This document shows positions 35,158 through 44,013 of a DNA stretch of 64,000 nucleotides, one piece after another. The stretch's first letter is position 1, and each line of letters starts with the position of its first letter. The notes under the pieces were generated by a model that had not been told where the DNA came from, made no database searches, and saw only the letters and a list, made by a program, of their open reading frames with translations. A program made the translations under genes and the position numbers. The DNA comes from Streptomyces sp. NA04227. GTDB lineage: Bacteria > Actinomycetota > Actinomycetes > Streptomycetales > Streptomycetaceae. The stretch spans positions 496,001-560,000 of the forward strand of contig NZ_CP054918.1 of assembly GCF_013364195.1 (NCBI RefSeq), written 5' to 3'.

Positions 35158-35283
35158 AGGCAACGCACAGACCCTAGCCCGAGGGCCAGGCTCCCCGCGT
35201 GTGGCAATGTCCACACGTCACAGAGCTGCTCTTGTGCATTTCCACCTTGGCCGAGGCGCCGGGTGTGAGCGAGGATCGGCCCC

Positions 35284-36474
35284 ATGGACTTGCTCAACAC
35301 GCTGGTGGACAAGGGGCTGCGGCGCGAGCTGCCGAGCCGTGAAGAGGCGCTGGCCGTATTGGCCACATCCGACGACGAGATCCTGGACGTAGTGGCCGCG
35401 GCCGGCAAGGTACGCCGCCAGTGGTTCGGGCGCCGGGTCAAACTCAACTATCTCGTCAACCTCAAGTCGGGCCTGTGCCCCGAGGACTGTTCCTACTGTT
35501 CGCAGCGGCTCAACTCCGAGGCGGGCATCCTCAAATACACCTGGCTGAAGCCGGAGGAGGCCTCCAAGGCCGCCGCCGCGGGTGTGGCCGGTGGCGCCAA
35601 GCGGGTCTGTCTGGTCGCCAGCGGCCGTGGTCCGACCGACCGTGACGTGGACCGGGTCTCCAAGACCATCGGGGCCATCAAGGAAGCGAACGAGGGCGTC
35701 GAGGTCTGCGCCTGCCTCGGTCTGCTGTCCGAGGGCCAGGCCGAGCGGCTGCGTACCGCGGGCGCCGACGCGTACAACCACAACCTGAACACGTCCGAGA
35801 ACACGTACGGCAAGATCACCACCACGCACACCTACGAGGACCGCGTGGACACCGTGCAGCAGGCCCAGTCGGCGGGCCTTTCCGCCTGCTCCGGTCTGAT
35901 CGCGGGCATGGGTGAGAGCAACGAGGACCTGGTCGACGTGGTGTTCTCGCTGCGTGAGCTCGACCCGGACTCGGTGCCGGTGAACTTCCTGATCCCGTTC
36001 GAGGGCACCCCGCTGGCCAAGGAGTGGCACCTCACCCCGCAGCACTGCCTGCGCATCCTGGCGATGGTCCGGTTCGTCTGCCCCGACGTCGAGGTCCGCA
36101 TCGCGGGCGGGCGCGAGGTGCACCTGCGCTCGATGCAGCCGCTGGCGCTGCACCTGGCCAACTCGATCTTCCTCGGCGACTACCTCACCAGTGAGGGCCA
36201 GGCCGGCAAGGCCGACCTGGACATGATCGCCGACGCGGGCTTCGAGGTGGAGGGCGCGGACACCGTGACCCTGCCCGAGCACCGCGCCGACGCCGGGGAC
36301 GCGTGCGGCAGCGGCCCGTGCGGCTCGGGCGGCGGTGGCGTCTGCGGCAGCGAGCCCGCCGCCGAGCAGCCTGCCGTCGAGCAGCCCGCCGCGGAGTCCG
36401 AGAACGGCGCGCGTACCGACCTGGTGGCCGTCCGCCGCCGCGGTGCGGGCACCGACCTGGCGCCCAATGCGTGA
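35284..36474 (+). CDS. bioB: Biotin synthase with cysteine-rich C-terminal tail
   Basis: This 396-residue radical-SAM enzyme inserts sulfur into dethiobiotin. The [4Fe-4S] motif is Cys65-x3-Cys69-x2-Cys72 (CPEDCSYC). Residues expected to bind the [2Fe-2S] cluster are also present ([33 protein letters not shown]). After the core, which ends near residue 335, there is a tail with Cys341, Cys346 and Cys354 in a Gly/Ser-rich stretch, followed by repeats of [12 protein letters not shown]. The tail is absent from E. coli BioB. bioA starts 8 bases before this stop, so the two are coupled. Confidence 0.95.
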   Translation: MDLLNTLVDKGLRRELPSREEALAVLATSDDEILDVVAAAGKVRRQWFGRRVKLNYLVNLKSGLCPEDCSYCSQRLNSEAGILKYTWLKPEEASKAAAAGVAGGAKRVCLVASGRGPTDRDVDRVSKTIGAIKEANEGVEVCACLGLLSEGQAERLRTAGADAYNHNLNTSENTYGKITTTHTYEDRVDTVQQAQSAGLSACSGLIAGMGESNEDLVDVVFSLRELDPDSVPVNFLIPFEGTPLAKEWHLTPQHCLRILAMVRFVCPDVEVRIAGGREVHLRSMQPLALHLANSIFLGDYLTSEGQAGKADLDMIADAGFEVEGADTVTLPEHRADAGDACGSGPCGSGGGGVCGSEPAAEQPAVEQPAAESENGARTDLVAVRRRGAGTDLAPNA

Positions 36475-37732
36475 CCTGCTCGACCTCGACCGTCGGCACG
36501 TCTGGCATCCGTACAGCCCCATGCCAGGGCGTCAGGACCCGCTCGTCGTGGAATCGGCGAGCGGTGTCCGGCTCCGGCTGGCCGGGGACGGCGGCGAGCT
36601 GGTGGACGGCATGTCCTCCTGGTGGGCCGCGATCCACGGCTACAACCACCCGGTGCTCAACGAGGCGGTGCGCACCCAGCTCGACCGGATGAGCCACGTC
36701 ATGTTCGGCGGACTCACCCACGAGCCCGCCGTGCGGCTGGCCAAGACCCTCGTCGACATCACGCCGGAGGGCCTGGAACACGTCTTCCTCGCCGACTCCG
36801 GTTCGGTGTCGGTCGAGGTGGCCATCAAGATGACGCTCCAGTACTGGCGTTCGCTGGGCCGACCGGAGAAACGCCGCCTGCTGACCTGGCGCGGCGGCTA
36901 CCACGGGGACACCTGGCAGCCGATGTCGGTCTGCGATCCGGTCGGTGGCATGCACGAGCTGTGGTCGGGCGCGCTGCCGCGCCAGATCTTCGCCGACGCG
37001 CCCCCGGCCGAGTACGAGGAGACGTACGCCGAGCACCTGCGCGAGGCCATCGCACGGCAGGCCGACGAGATCGCCGCGGTGATCGTCGAGCCCGTGGTGC
37101 AGGGCGCGGGCGGCATGCGCTTCCACTCCCCCGCGTATCTGCGGGTGCTGCGCGAGGCCTGCGACGCCAACGACGTGCTGCTCGTCTTCGACGAGATCGC
37201 GACCGGCTTCGGACGGACCGGCGCTCTCTTCGCCGCCGACCATGCCGGTGTGACCCCCGATGTCATGTGCGTCGGCAAGGCGCTGACCGGCGGCTATCTC
37301 ACGCTCGGCGCGACCCTGTGCACCCCGCGTGTCGCCGACGGCATTTCGCAGGGCGAGGTGCCGGTGCTCGCGCACGGCCCCACGTTCATGGGCAATCCGC
37401 TGGCCACCGCCGTCGCCCAGGCCTCCGTCGACCTGCTGCTTTCGTACGACTGGCAGGCCGAGGTGCGTCGCATCGAGTCGGGTCTGCGCGACGGGCTCGC
37501 CGAGGCACGGGAGCTGCCGGGCGTACGCGAGGTGCGGGTCCTTGGCGCGATCGGGGTCGTACAGCTCGATCATCCGGTGGACGTCGAGGCGGCGACCCGG
37601 GCCGCGAGGGCCGAGGGTGTGTGGCTGCGCCCGTTCCGCGATCTGCTCTACACCATGCCGCCTTTTGTGTCGGGCGACGAGGACGTGGTACGGATCGCTC
37701 GCGCGGTGCGCAGCGCGGCAAGGGCCGGATAG
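36467..37732 (+). CDS. bioA: Adenosylmethionine-8-amino-7-oxononanoate aminotransferase
   Basis: This 421-residue class III aminotransferase makes 7,8-diaminopelargonate. It has [60 protein letters not shown] and the PLP Lys in [26 protein letters not shown] is also specific to BioA. The ATG overlaps bioB by 8 bases. BioA is the SAM-dependent step between bioF and bioD products. Confidence 0.95.
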   Translation: MRDLLDLDRRHVWHPYSPMPGRQDPLVVESASGVRLRLAGDGGELVDGMSSWWAAIHGYNHPVLNEAVRTQLDRMSHVMFGGLTHEPAVRLAKTLVDITPEGLEHVFLADSGSVSVEVAIKMTLQYWRSLGRPEKRRLLTWRGGYHGDTWQPMSVCDPVGGMHELWSGALPRQIFADAPPAEYEETYAEHLREAIARQADEIAAVIVEPVVQGAGGMRFHSPAYLRVLREACDANDVLLVFDEIATGFGRTGALFAADHAGVTPDVMCVGKALTGGYLTLGATLCTPRVADGISQGEVPVLAHGPTFMGNPLATAVAQASVDLLLSYDWQAEVRRIESGLRDGLAEARELPGVREVRVLGAIGVVQLDHPVDVEAATRAARAEGVWLRPFRDLLYTMPPFVSGDEDVVRIARAVRSAARAG

Positions 37733-37787
37733 TCCTTCCGGGACGGAGGACAGGGACCCGCGCCAAGTCAGGGAGAGGTGTGTTGAG

Positions 37788-38510
37788 TTGACCGTTGTGA
37801 TGCTCTCGGGGACCGGAACGGAAATCGGCAAGACGGTGACGACCGCGGCGATGGCCGCGGCCGCGCTGGCGGCCGGGCGCTCGGTCGCGGTGCTCAAGCC
37901 CGCGCAGACCGGGATCGCCGTGGGCGAGGCAGGCGATGCGGCGGAGGTGGCCCGGCTCGGCGGCCCCGTGACGACGGCCGAACTGGTCCGCTATCCCGAA
38001 CCCCTGGCTCCCGCGACGGCCGCGCGCCGGGCCGGTATGGCCACGGTGACGCCCCTGGAGATCGCCGAGGCCGCGCAGAAACTCGCCGCCGAGCACGATC
38101 TGGTCCTGGTCGAGGGCGCGGGCGGACTGCTCGTACGGTTCGACGAGGCGGGGAACACGCTCGCCGAGGCGGCGAGGCTGCTCGGCGCCCCCGTGGTGCT
38201 GGTGGCCAGTGCCGGACTCGGCACGCTGAACACGGCCGAGCTGAGCGCCGAGGCCCTGCGTGCCCGCGAGGTCGAACTGCGCGGGCTTGTGGTGGGGAGC
38301 TGGCCCCGGCAGCCGGGGCTCGCCGAGCGTTGCAATCTCGTGGACCTGCCCGAGGTGGCAGGGGCGCCGCTGCTCGGCGCCCTGCCGGAGGGCGCCGGGT
38401 CCCTGCGTCCTGTCGACTTCCGCGTAGCCGCGACGAGTTGGCTCGCGCCGGAACTGCACGGCACCTGGCAGGCCGACGCGTTCACCGCGCGCGAGGCACC
38501 CGCCGCCTGA
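37788..38510 (+). CDS. bioD: Dethiobiotin synthetase
   Basis: This 240-residue P-loop enzyme closes the ureido ring of dethiobiotin with CO2 and ATP. It has LSGTGTEIGKTVTTA as the P-loop, VLKPAQTG, and VLVEGAGGLLVRFDE. TTG 37788 is preferred because GGGAG lies about 12 bases upstream and the protein then begins MTVVMLSGTG; GTG 37797 or ATG 37800 are alternatives. It is third in bioB-bioA-bioD, 55 bases after bioA. Confidence 0.93.
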   Translation: MTVVMLSGTGTEIGKTVTTAAMAAAALAAGRSVAVLKPAQTGIAVGEAGDAAEVARLGGPVTTAELVRYPEPLAPATAARRAGMATVTPLEIAEAAQKLAAEHDLVLVEGAGGLLVRFDEAGNTLAEAARLLGAPVVLVASAGLGTLNTAELSAEALRAREVELRGLVVGSWPRQPGLAERCNLVDLPEVAGAPLLGALPEGAGSLRPVDFRVAATSWLAPELHGTWQADAFTAREAPAA

Positions 38511-38537
38511 GCCGCGAGCCGGGCGCACGGCTGTGCC

Positions 38538-38909
38538 TCACAGGCTCCAGGTGCGCAGCCGCGCGGCGATGTCGAGTACCCCGGCCTCGCCCGTCTTCAC
38601 CAGGCGTGCGAGGTCGCGGACCTGCTCCGGCGAGGTGTGCACCTTCAGTCCGCTGGCCACCAGGTAGGCGTAGGCGACAGCCGTGGCGAACATGGCGTTG
38701 GAGCGTTCCAGCGCCGGGACGTGCAGCAGTTGCTGGAGCAGCGCCGCCGCCCGGGTGTGCGGGGTGTCGTACACGGCCACGCCGAATATCTCCGCCTCGT
38801 GCCTGCTGACGGCGGCGACGAGCGAGCCCCAGTCGGTGACCTGGGGATCACCGGGCGTGTTCTGTTCGGCGACCATGAGAAGCCAGGCGAGATCGATCCG
38901 CAGGTTCAA
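38538..38909 (-). CDS. Fic/Doc-like toxin with degenerate Fic motif
   Basis: This 123-residue protein has the length and context of Doc-type toxins and matches the Streptomyces 'fic family toxin component' proteins (NLRIDLAWLLMVAEQ, DPQVTDWGSLVAAVSRHEAE, VAYAYLVASGLKV). In canonical Fic/Doc proteins the active loop is HxFx(D/N)xNKR. Here it is HVPALERSNAMF: a His remains, but the Asn-Lys-Arg phosphate-binding residues are missing. The start is TTG 38909, which overlaps the antitoxin stop (TTGA). Classical kinase or AMPylase chemistry is therefore doubtful. Confidence 0.8.
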   Translation of the reverse strand: MNLRIDLAWLLMVAEQNTPGDPQVTDWGSLVAAVSRHEAEIFGVAVYDTPHTRAAALLQQLLHVPALERSNAMFATAVAYAYLVASGLKVHTSPEQVRDLARLVKTGEAGVLDIAARLRTWSL

Positions 38910-39133
38910 CGGCGGCCTTCGCGCTCCGTGCCGAACTCCTCCGCGAAGACCGACTCGTACTGCTTCATGAAGTCGGACGCCGCCTGGACGAAGGCGTGCC
39001 CCGCCTCGCCCACGTCCTGCCGGACGAGCTCTTCGATGTACTTGTTGACACTCATGCCTCGGGCCCCCGCTCGCTCCCGCGCGGCACGGGCGGTCACCTC
39101 GTCCACGCGTACATTCAACTGCGTCTTGGCCAT
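38906..39133 (-). CDS. Ribbon-helix-helix antitoxin
   Basis: This 75-residue protein has an N-terminal RHH (Arc/CopG-like) domain: MAKTQLNVRVDEVTARAARE, with a helix around GMSVNKYIEELVRQD. The C-terminal part (residues 45-75) is acidic and likely wraps the toxin. Its stop overlaps the toxin start by four bases, so antitoxin is made first. A perfect inverted repeat 8 bp upstream of its ATG is very probably its operator. Confidence 0.87.
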   Translation of the reverse strand: MAKTQLNVRVDEVTARAARERAGARGMSVNKYIEELVRQDVGEAGHAFVQAASDFMKQYESVFAEEFGTEREGRR

Positions 39134-39141
39134 GCTTCGAA

Positions 39142-39161
39142 GCTAGCGCCATCTCGCTAGC
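39142..39161. promoter_or_regulatory. Toxin-antitoxin operator: perfect inverted repeat
   Basis: GCTAGCG-N6-CGCTAGC is perfect over 7 bp per arm and starts 9 bases upstream of the antitoxin ATG. Each arm contains the self-complementary GCTAGC, which suits a dimer-of-dimers RHH repressor. Confidence 0.75.
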
Positions 39162-39215
39162 ATCCGCAAGGGGCGCGCGGGGGCGCCTGCGTCGCCGCGC
39201 GCAGCGGCGCGGCGA

Positions 39216-39845
39216 TCAGCGCTCTGCGATCGGCGCATCAATAGGCGCACCATGCGGAGGGAGGGGGATCAAGGACCTGAGGTAGGCGAGGCCGTCCGTT
39301 CCATCCGTTCCCGGACTGTCGCCGATCAGCCGTTCGACAAGAAGCAGATGCCGAACACGCCATCTGGTCACCGCGGCGCGCAACGCAGCCAGCGCCTCGC
39401 CGAGTTCGCGGGACACGGCAGCAGCAGGTGGGCGTACCGCGCAGAACGGTGCCTCGATTCGTCTGAAAAGCGCGGCGAACTGATACGACTGTCCGCCGCT
39501 GGCATCCTCGAGCAGCGGACGGAAGCAGGCGAAGCTCGCCGTCTCCAGGTAGTTCAGAAGAGCAAGGTGCTCTTCCAGAATCGCGAGGACCGCACCGACC
39601 CGATGGACGATGCTCACAGCGATGCGGTCGTCAGCTCTACGGGCCGCTTGCCTCAGGTCCTCCAGGGCTTGGCTTGCCAGCACTTCGGCGCACTGGTGGA
39701 CAGTGATGAAGAACCGTTCGTCAGCCCACTGGGCCGAGCCGGTGTCGGACGTGCGCGGGCGCTGGAGGCTCAGCAGGTCGGTCAGGTACAGATAGCGGGC
39801 GTAGGGGGTGTGCTGCGCATCGCGTGAGCTCACCTTCTCCATCAT
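39216..39845 (-). CDS. Short tryptophan 2,3-dioxygenase-like protein
   Basis: This protein of about 209 residues is related to the TDO superfamily (heme dioxygenases that open the indole ring). Matches in order are YARYLYLTDLLSLQ, ADERFFITVHQCAEVL (substrate-site His), FACFRPLLEDASGGQSYQF (Arg that binds the Trp carboxylate), VRHLLLVERLIG (heme-ligand His) and GTDGTDGLAYL. The Tyr normally four residues before the Arg is Phe. Typical TDO is about 270-290 residues, so the region between the last two motifs is shortened. GTG 39887 would add 14 residues. No kynurenine genes are adjacent. It may be a heme dioxygenase of other specificity. Confidence 0.75.
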   Translation of the reverse strand: MMEKVSSRDAQHTPYARYLYLTDLLSLQRPRTSDTGSAQWADERFFITVHQCAEVLASQALEDLRQAARRADDRIAVSIVHRVGAVLAILEEHLALLNYLETASFACFRPLLEDASGGQSYQFAALFRRIEAPFCAVRPPAAAVSRELGEALAALRAAVTRWRVRHLLLVERLIGDSPGTDGTDGLAYLRSLIPLPPHGAPIDAPIAER

Positions 39846-40020
39846 TGGTTCTGCGTCACGTCCGCACCACTCGACGCATGACCCCACCAGGCCTTACCCG
39901 ATAGTGGTGTCCTGACCAGGGCAGCGGGACACACGTGAACCCGGGACCGGGCGCACCTCTCGATCCCTCGATACGGAAAGCCGTTCGCCACACCGGCCGG
40001 CGCTCTGCTTGGCTCGCCCC

Positions 40021-40440
40021 ATGAGTGATCTCGACATTCGCCACGCCGCTCTCGCGGACATCGACACCGTGTTGCGGTTCTGGCGCGAGGCGGCCGAAGG
40101 AACGAGCATCAGCGACGACCGCGACGGAGTGGCCCGGCTCCTCACCACGGACCCCGAAGCCCTGCTCCTCGCAGAGCGTGGCGGTGTTCTCACGGGGACC
40201 GTCATAGCTGGTTTCGACGGTTGGCGATGCTCCGCCTACCGCCTGGCCGTACACCCGGACCACCGCCGCCAAGGCATCGCCACCGCCCTGCTCGAAGCGG
40301 CGGAACAGCGATTCACCAGCCTGGGCGGGCGGCGCGTCGACGCCATGGTCCTCGAAACCAACGAACAGGCGCACCACACCTGGGCCGCTGCCGGATTCCA
40401 TCGCGAGGGCCACTGGCGGCGCTGGGTCAAGCCGCTGTAG
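40021..40440 (+). CDS. GNAT-family N-acetyltransferase
   Basis: This 139-residue acetyltransferase has the acetyl-CoA site in RLAVHPDHRRQGIATALLE and a C-terminal LETNEQAHHTWAAAGFHREG. The substrate is unknown. It is divergent from the TDO-like gene. The ATG at 40021 is preferred over an in-frame upstream start that would add four residues. Confidence 0.9.
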   Translation: MSDLDIRHAALADIDTVLRFWREAAEGTSISDDRDGVARLLTTDPEALLLAERGGVLTGTVIAGFDGWRCSAYRLAVHPDHRRQGIATALLEAAEQRFTSLGGRRVDAMVLETNEQAHHTWAAAGFHREGHWRRWVKPL

Positions 40441-40690
40441 CGCACGCGATACTCAGCGGAGGTGAAGCCGCTTCGCCACCGAAGCGGCGGACCGTACCCC
40501 GCAGCCGCGAGCGATCACTGCCGCGGCGAACCCCCTCCACGAGCGCTTTGCCGTCCCTTTACCATGAGGGTGCCATACCTCCACGACCAGGAAACGAAAG
40601 GTGTGAGAGTCCCGCCGTGGGCGAACCTCCCAGTACGCGACATCGCGCACAACCTCCTGCCCTGACCCACCATGGGACGGAGGTGAACCG

Positions 40691-42025
40691 ATGACCGAAC
40701 TGCTCCTTCTCGCGGTGGCGGTACTCCTGGCCCTGGCCTGCGGTGCCTTCGTCGCCGCGGAGTTCTCGCTCACCACCGTCGAGCGCAGCGAACTCGAACG
40801 CGCCGTCGAACGCGGAGAGCGCGGCGCCCGTAGCGCGCTGAAGGCCACCCGGCAGCTCACCTTCGAACTCTCCGGCGCCCAGCTCGGCATCACCGTGACC
40901 AATCTGGTGGTCGGCATGCTCTCCGAGCCGTCCATCTCCAAGCTGATCGCCGGGCCGCTCGAAGACCTGGGTCTTTCGCACGGCGCCTCCCGTTCGGTCT
41001 CCCTCATCCTGGGCACGGCCCTGTCGACGGTCTTTCTGATGATCGTCGGCGAGCTGGTGCCCAAGAACTGGGCGATCTCCACACCGCTGGCGGTGGCCAA
41101 GCGCGTGGCCACGCCCCAGCGCTGGTTCAGCACCACCTTCCGCCCCTTCATCAACCACCTCAACAACACCGCCAACAGGGCCGTACGGCGCTTCGGCATC
41201 GAACCCACCGAGGAACTCGCCTCCGCGCGCGGACCCCAGGAGCTGATGGCGCTCGCCCGGCACTCGGCCAAAGAGGGCGCCCTCGAACCCGACACCGCGG
41301 AGCGCTTCGTACGCACCCTGAGCCTCACGGGGCTCACCGCGGAGAACGTGATGACCCCACGGGTGCAGGTGATGGCCCTCGACGCCCAGGCCACCTGCGA
41401 GGACGTCGCCAACGCCACCCGGGCCACCGGTCTCTCCCGGTTCCCCGTGTACCGCGGCAACCTCGACTCGGTCGTCGGCATCGCCCACATCAAGGACGTC
41501 CTCGCGGTACCCGCCGAACACCGGCTCACCCGGCCCGTGGCCACCTTGATGCGCGAGCCCCTGCTCGTTCCCGAGACGCTGTCCGTGGACCGGCTCCTGG
41601 ACCGGATCTCGGGCCGCCGCACCATGGCGGTGGTCATAGACGAGTACGGCGGCACAGCCGGGGTGGCCACCCTGGAGGACATCGTGGAGGAGGTCGTCGG
41701 CGAGGTGCGGGACGAGCACGACCCGCACGAGACGCCCGACCTCGCGCCCGCCGGTCTCGACGACGAGGGCCGGGCCCGCTGGTCCGCCGACGGTGCGGCC
41801 CGTATGGACCAGCTCGCCCGGGTCGGACTGCACGCGCCCGAGGGCCCGTACGAGACGCTCGCCGGGCTCGTGGCGACCAGGCTCGGCCGGATACCCGTCC
41901 GGGGCGACAGCCTGGACGTGGCCGGGTGGCGGCTGGAGGTCGCCGACGCCGCCGGGCATCGCGCGGCACGTGTGGTGCTGCACGCCCCGGCCACCGCCTC
42001 CACCCAGGACGAGGAGGAACGGTGA
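40691..42025 (+). CDS. CNNM/CorC-like membrane protein with DUF21, CBS pair and CorC_HlyC domain
   Basis: This 444-residue protein has an N-terminal DUF21 membrane domain (about 1-190; AEFSLTTVERSELERAVERG, GELVPKNWAIS), a CBS pair (about 215-340; VMTPRVQVMALD, FPVYRGNLDSVVGIAHIKDV, VVIDEYGGTAGVATLEDIVE) and a C-terminal CorC_HlyC domain. Such proteins are linked to Mg2+/Co2+ efflux or transport. A good GGAGGTG precedes the start. The next gene overlaps by GTGA and encodes a shorter relative, so a heteromeric complex is plausible. Confidence 0.92.
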   Translation: MTELLLLAVAVLLALACGAFVAAEFSLTTVERSELERAVERGERGARSALKATRQLTFELSGAQLGITVTNLVVGMLSEPSISKLIAGPLEDLGLSHGASRSVSLILGTALSTVFLMIVGELVPKNWAISTPLAVAKRVATPQRWFSTTFRPFINHLNNTANRAVRRFGIEPTEELASARGPQELMALARHSAKEGALEPDTAERFVRTLSLTGLTAENVMTPRVQVMALDAQATCEDVANATRATGLSRFPVYRGNLDSVVGIAHIKDVLAVPAEHRLTRPVATLMREPLLVPETLSVDRLLDRISGRRTMAVVIDEYGGTAGVATLEDIVEEVVGEVRDEHDPHETPDLAPAGLDDEGRARWSADGAARMDQLARVGLHAPEGPYETLAGLVATRLGRIPVRGDSLDVAGWRLEVADAAGHRAARVVLHAPATASTQDEEER

Positions 42026-43035
42026 CCGCGGTACAACTCCTGATCGCCCTCGCCACCCTCGTGGCCAACGCCTTCTTCGTCGGCGCCGAGTTCGCCCTGG
42101 TCTCGGTACGCCGCAGCCAGATCGAACCGCTGGCCGAACGCGGCGACCGGCGTGCGCGCAGCGTGCTGTGGGGCCTGCGCAATGTCTCGGACGTGCTCGC
42201 CGCGGCGCAGCTCGGCATCACGCTGTGCACCCTGGTGCTCGGTGTGGTGGCCGAACCCGCGCTCGCCCATCTCCTCGAACCGGCCTTCGACAGCCTCGGG
42301 GTACCGCACGGATTCGTGCACCCGGTCTCGTTCGCGCTCGCGCTCGCCGTGGCCACGTATCTGCACATGCTGCTCGGCGAGATGATCCCGAAGAACATCG
42401 CGCTGGCCGAACCGATCCGCAGCGCACTGCTGCTCGGGCCCGCCCTGGTGGCGATGGCGCGGACCCTGCACCCGGTGATCGTCACGATCAACGCCTTCGC
42501 CAACGCCCTGCTCAAGCTGCTGCGGGTGCAGGCCAAGGGCGAGGTCGCCGCGACCTTCTCGGACGACGAACTCGCCCGCTTGGTCAACGACTCCTCGGCG
42601 GCGGGCCTGATCGACAACCGTGCCGAGGCCAGGCTCCGCGAGGCGCTCGACCTGCGGCGCCGCCCGGTGCGCGATGTCGTGCTGCCGCTGGAGAGAGTCG
42701 TGTACGTGAGCCTCGGGGTGACCCCGGAACAGCTCGAGAGCCTCTCCGCCGAGACCGGCTTCTCGCGGTTCCCGGTGGTCGACGACGGGCGCCGGATCAT
42801 CGGCTATCTCCACGTGAAGGACGCGCTCGACGCCATGCCCGCCGATGTGCCCTTCCAGATCCGGGACATGCGGTCCATCGCGCGGGTGCGTGAGGCGACC
42901 CCGCTCGACGAGGTGCTCGCCGCCATGCGCGGCAGCCGCACCCACCTCGCCGCCGTGCTCGGCGCGGACGGGCGGCTTGCCGGTCTGGTGACCATGGAGG
43001 ACGTGCTGCGAGTGCTGTTCCGACAGCCCGCCTGA
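42022..43035 (+). CDS. CNNM-like membrane protein with DUF21 and CBS pair, no CorC_HlyC domain
   Basis: This 337-residue protein has DUF21 (AEFALVSVRRSQIEPLAERG, LGEMIPKNIALAEP) and a CBS pair (VVLPLERVVYVSLG, FPVVDDGRRIIGYLHVKDAL, TMEDVLRVLF). It stops right after the CBS pair, lacking the C-terminal CorC_HlyC domain of its neighbour. GTG 42022 overlaps the upstream stop. It probably acts with the preceding protein. Confidence 0.92.
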   Translation: MTAVQLLIALATLVANAFFVGAEFALVSVRRSQIEPLAERGDRRARSVLWGLRNVSDVLAAAQLGITLCTLVLGVVAEPALAHLLEPAFDSLGVPHGFVHPVSFALALAVATYLHMLLGEMIPKNIALAEPIRSALLLGPALVAMARTLHPVIVTINAFANALLKLLRVQAKGEVAATFSDDELARLVNDSSAAGLIDNRAEARLREALDLRRRPVRDVVLPLERVVYVSLGVTPEQLESLSAETGFSRFPVVDDGRRIIGYLHVKDALDAMPADVPFQIRDMRSIARVREATPLDEVLAAMRGSRTHLAAVLGADGRLAGLVTMEDVLRVLFRQPA

Positions 43036-43103
43036 CGGACTCGCAGGGGGTGCGGGCCTCGGCTCCGGCCGGGGCCCGCACCCACGCTACGATCGTGCGC
43101 GTC

Positions 43104-43916
43104 ATGGAGATGGATGCGAAATACACCAGTCTCGTCGCCCTCGGCGACAGCTTCACCGAGGGAATGTCCGACCTCCTGCCGGACGGCTCGTACCGTGGCT
43201 GGGCCGATCTCCTCGCCGCCCGTTTCGCGGCCGCGGACCCGGAGTTCCGCTACGCCAATCTCGCCGTCCGCGGCAAGCTCATCGGGCAGATCGTCGAGGA
43301 GCAGGTCGACGCCGCCGTCGCCATGAACGCCGACGTGGTGACCCTGGTCGGCGGACTCAACGACGCACTGCGCCCGCGCTGCGACATGGGCCTGGTACGC
43401 GCCCATCTCGAAGAGGCGGTCGAACGGCTCGCGCCCAGCTGCAAGAAGCTGGTCCTGATGCGCAGCCCCGGACGCAACGGGCCCTTCCTGGAACGCCTTC
43501 GACCGCGCATGGAGGAGCTGTTCGCCGTCCTGGAAGCCCTGGCCGCGCGGCACGACACCGCGCTGGTCGACCTGTACGGCTGTGCCGCGCTCGCCGACCA
43601 GCGCATGTGGCACGTCGACCGGCTCCATCTCACCGGCGAAGGACACCGGCGGGTGGCGGAAGCGGTCTGGCAGTCGCTCGGCCTCGCTCCGCAGGAGGAC
43701 TGGCAGGCCGCCCTGCCGCCCGCCGAGCGCCCGGGGTGGGCCGCCCGGCGCACCGCCGACGCGCGTTTCGTCCGGGTCCATCTGCTCCCGTGGATCGGAC
43801 GCCGCCTCACCGGCCGTTCCTCCGGCGACGGCCGCGCCGCGAAGCACCCCGAACTGCTCCCGTATCAGGGACTCGGCGACGAGCCGGGCGAGAGGGCCGC
43901 GGCCCTGGGGCACTGA
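43104..43916 (+). CDS. SGNH/GDSL-family hydrolase (cytoplasmic)
   Basis: This 270-residue esterase-like protein has block I LVALGDSFTEG (Ser), block III VGGLNDAL (Asn) and block V DRLHLTGEGH (Asp-His). It has no signal peptide, so it acts inside the cell. The C-terminal 70 residues (from PPAERPGW on) are Arg-rich and outside the fold. Start ATG 43104 places GDS near residue 14, as usual. The substrate is unknown. Confidence 0.9.
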   Translation: MEMDAKYTSLVALGDSFTEGMSDLLPDGSYRGWADLLAARFAAADPEFRYANLAVRGKLIGQIVEEQVDAAVAMNADVVTLVGGLNDALRPRCDMGLVRAHLEEAVERLAPSCKKLVLMRSPGRNGPFLERLRPRMEELFAVLEALAARHDTALVDLYGCAALADQRMWHVDRLHLTGEGHRRVAEAVWQSLGLAPQEDWQAALPPAERPGWAARRTADARFVRVHLLPWIGRRLTGRSSGDGRAAKHPELLPYQGLGDEPGERAAALGH

Positions 43917-44013
43917 CGCGGGCGACCCGGCCGACGTGACAGGGCTCTCGTAGCTTCCGACGACCGGACGCATGGCGCTGGCCTGCACAAATCGACGAGT
44001 AGAATTCCCTTTC

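Noticed and set aside
40462..40665. Possible 67-residue gene before the CNNM operon
   Set aside because: No Shine-Dalgarno and no recognisable fold. The 250-bp spacer fits a promoter region. I also looked for a metal riboswitch here and saw no known conserved blocks.
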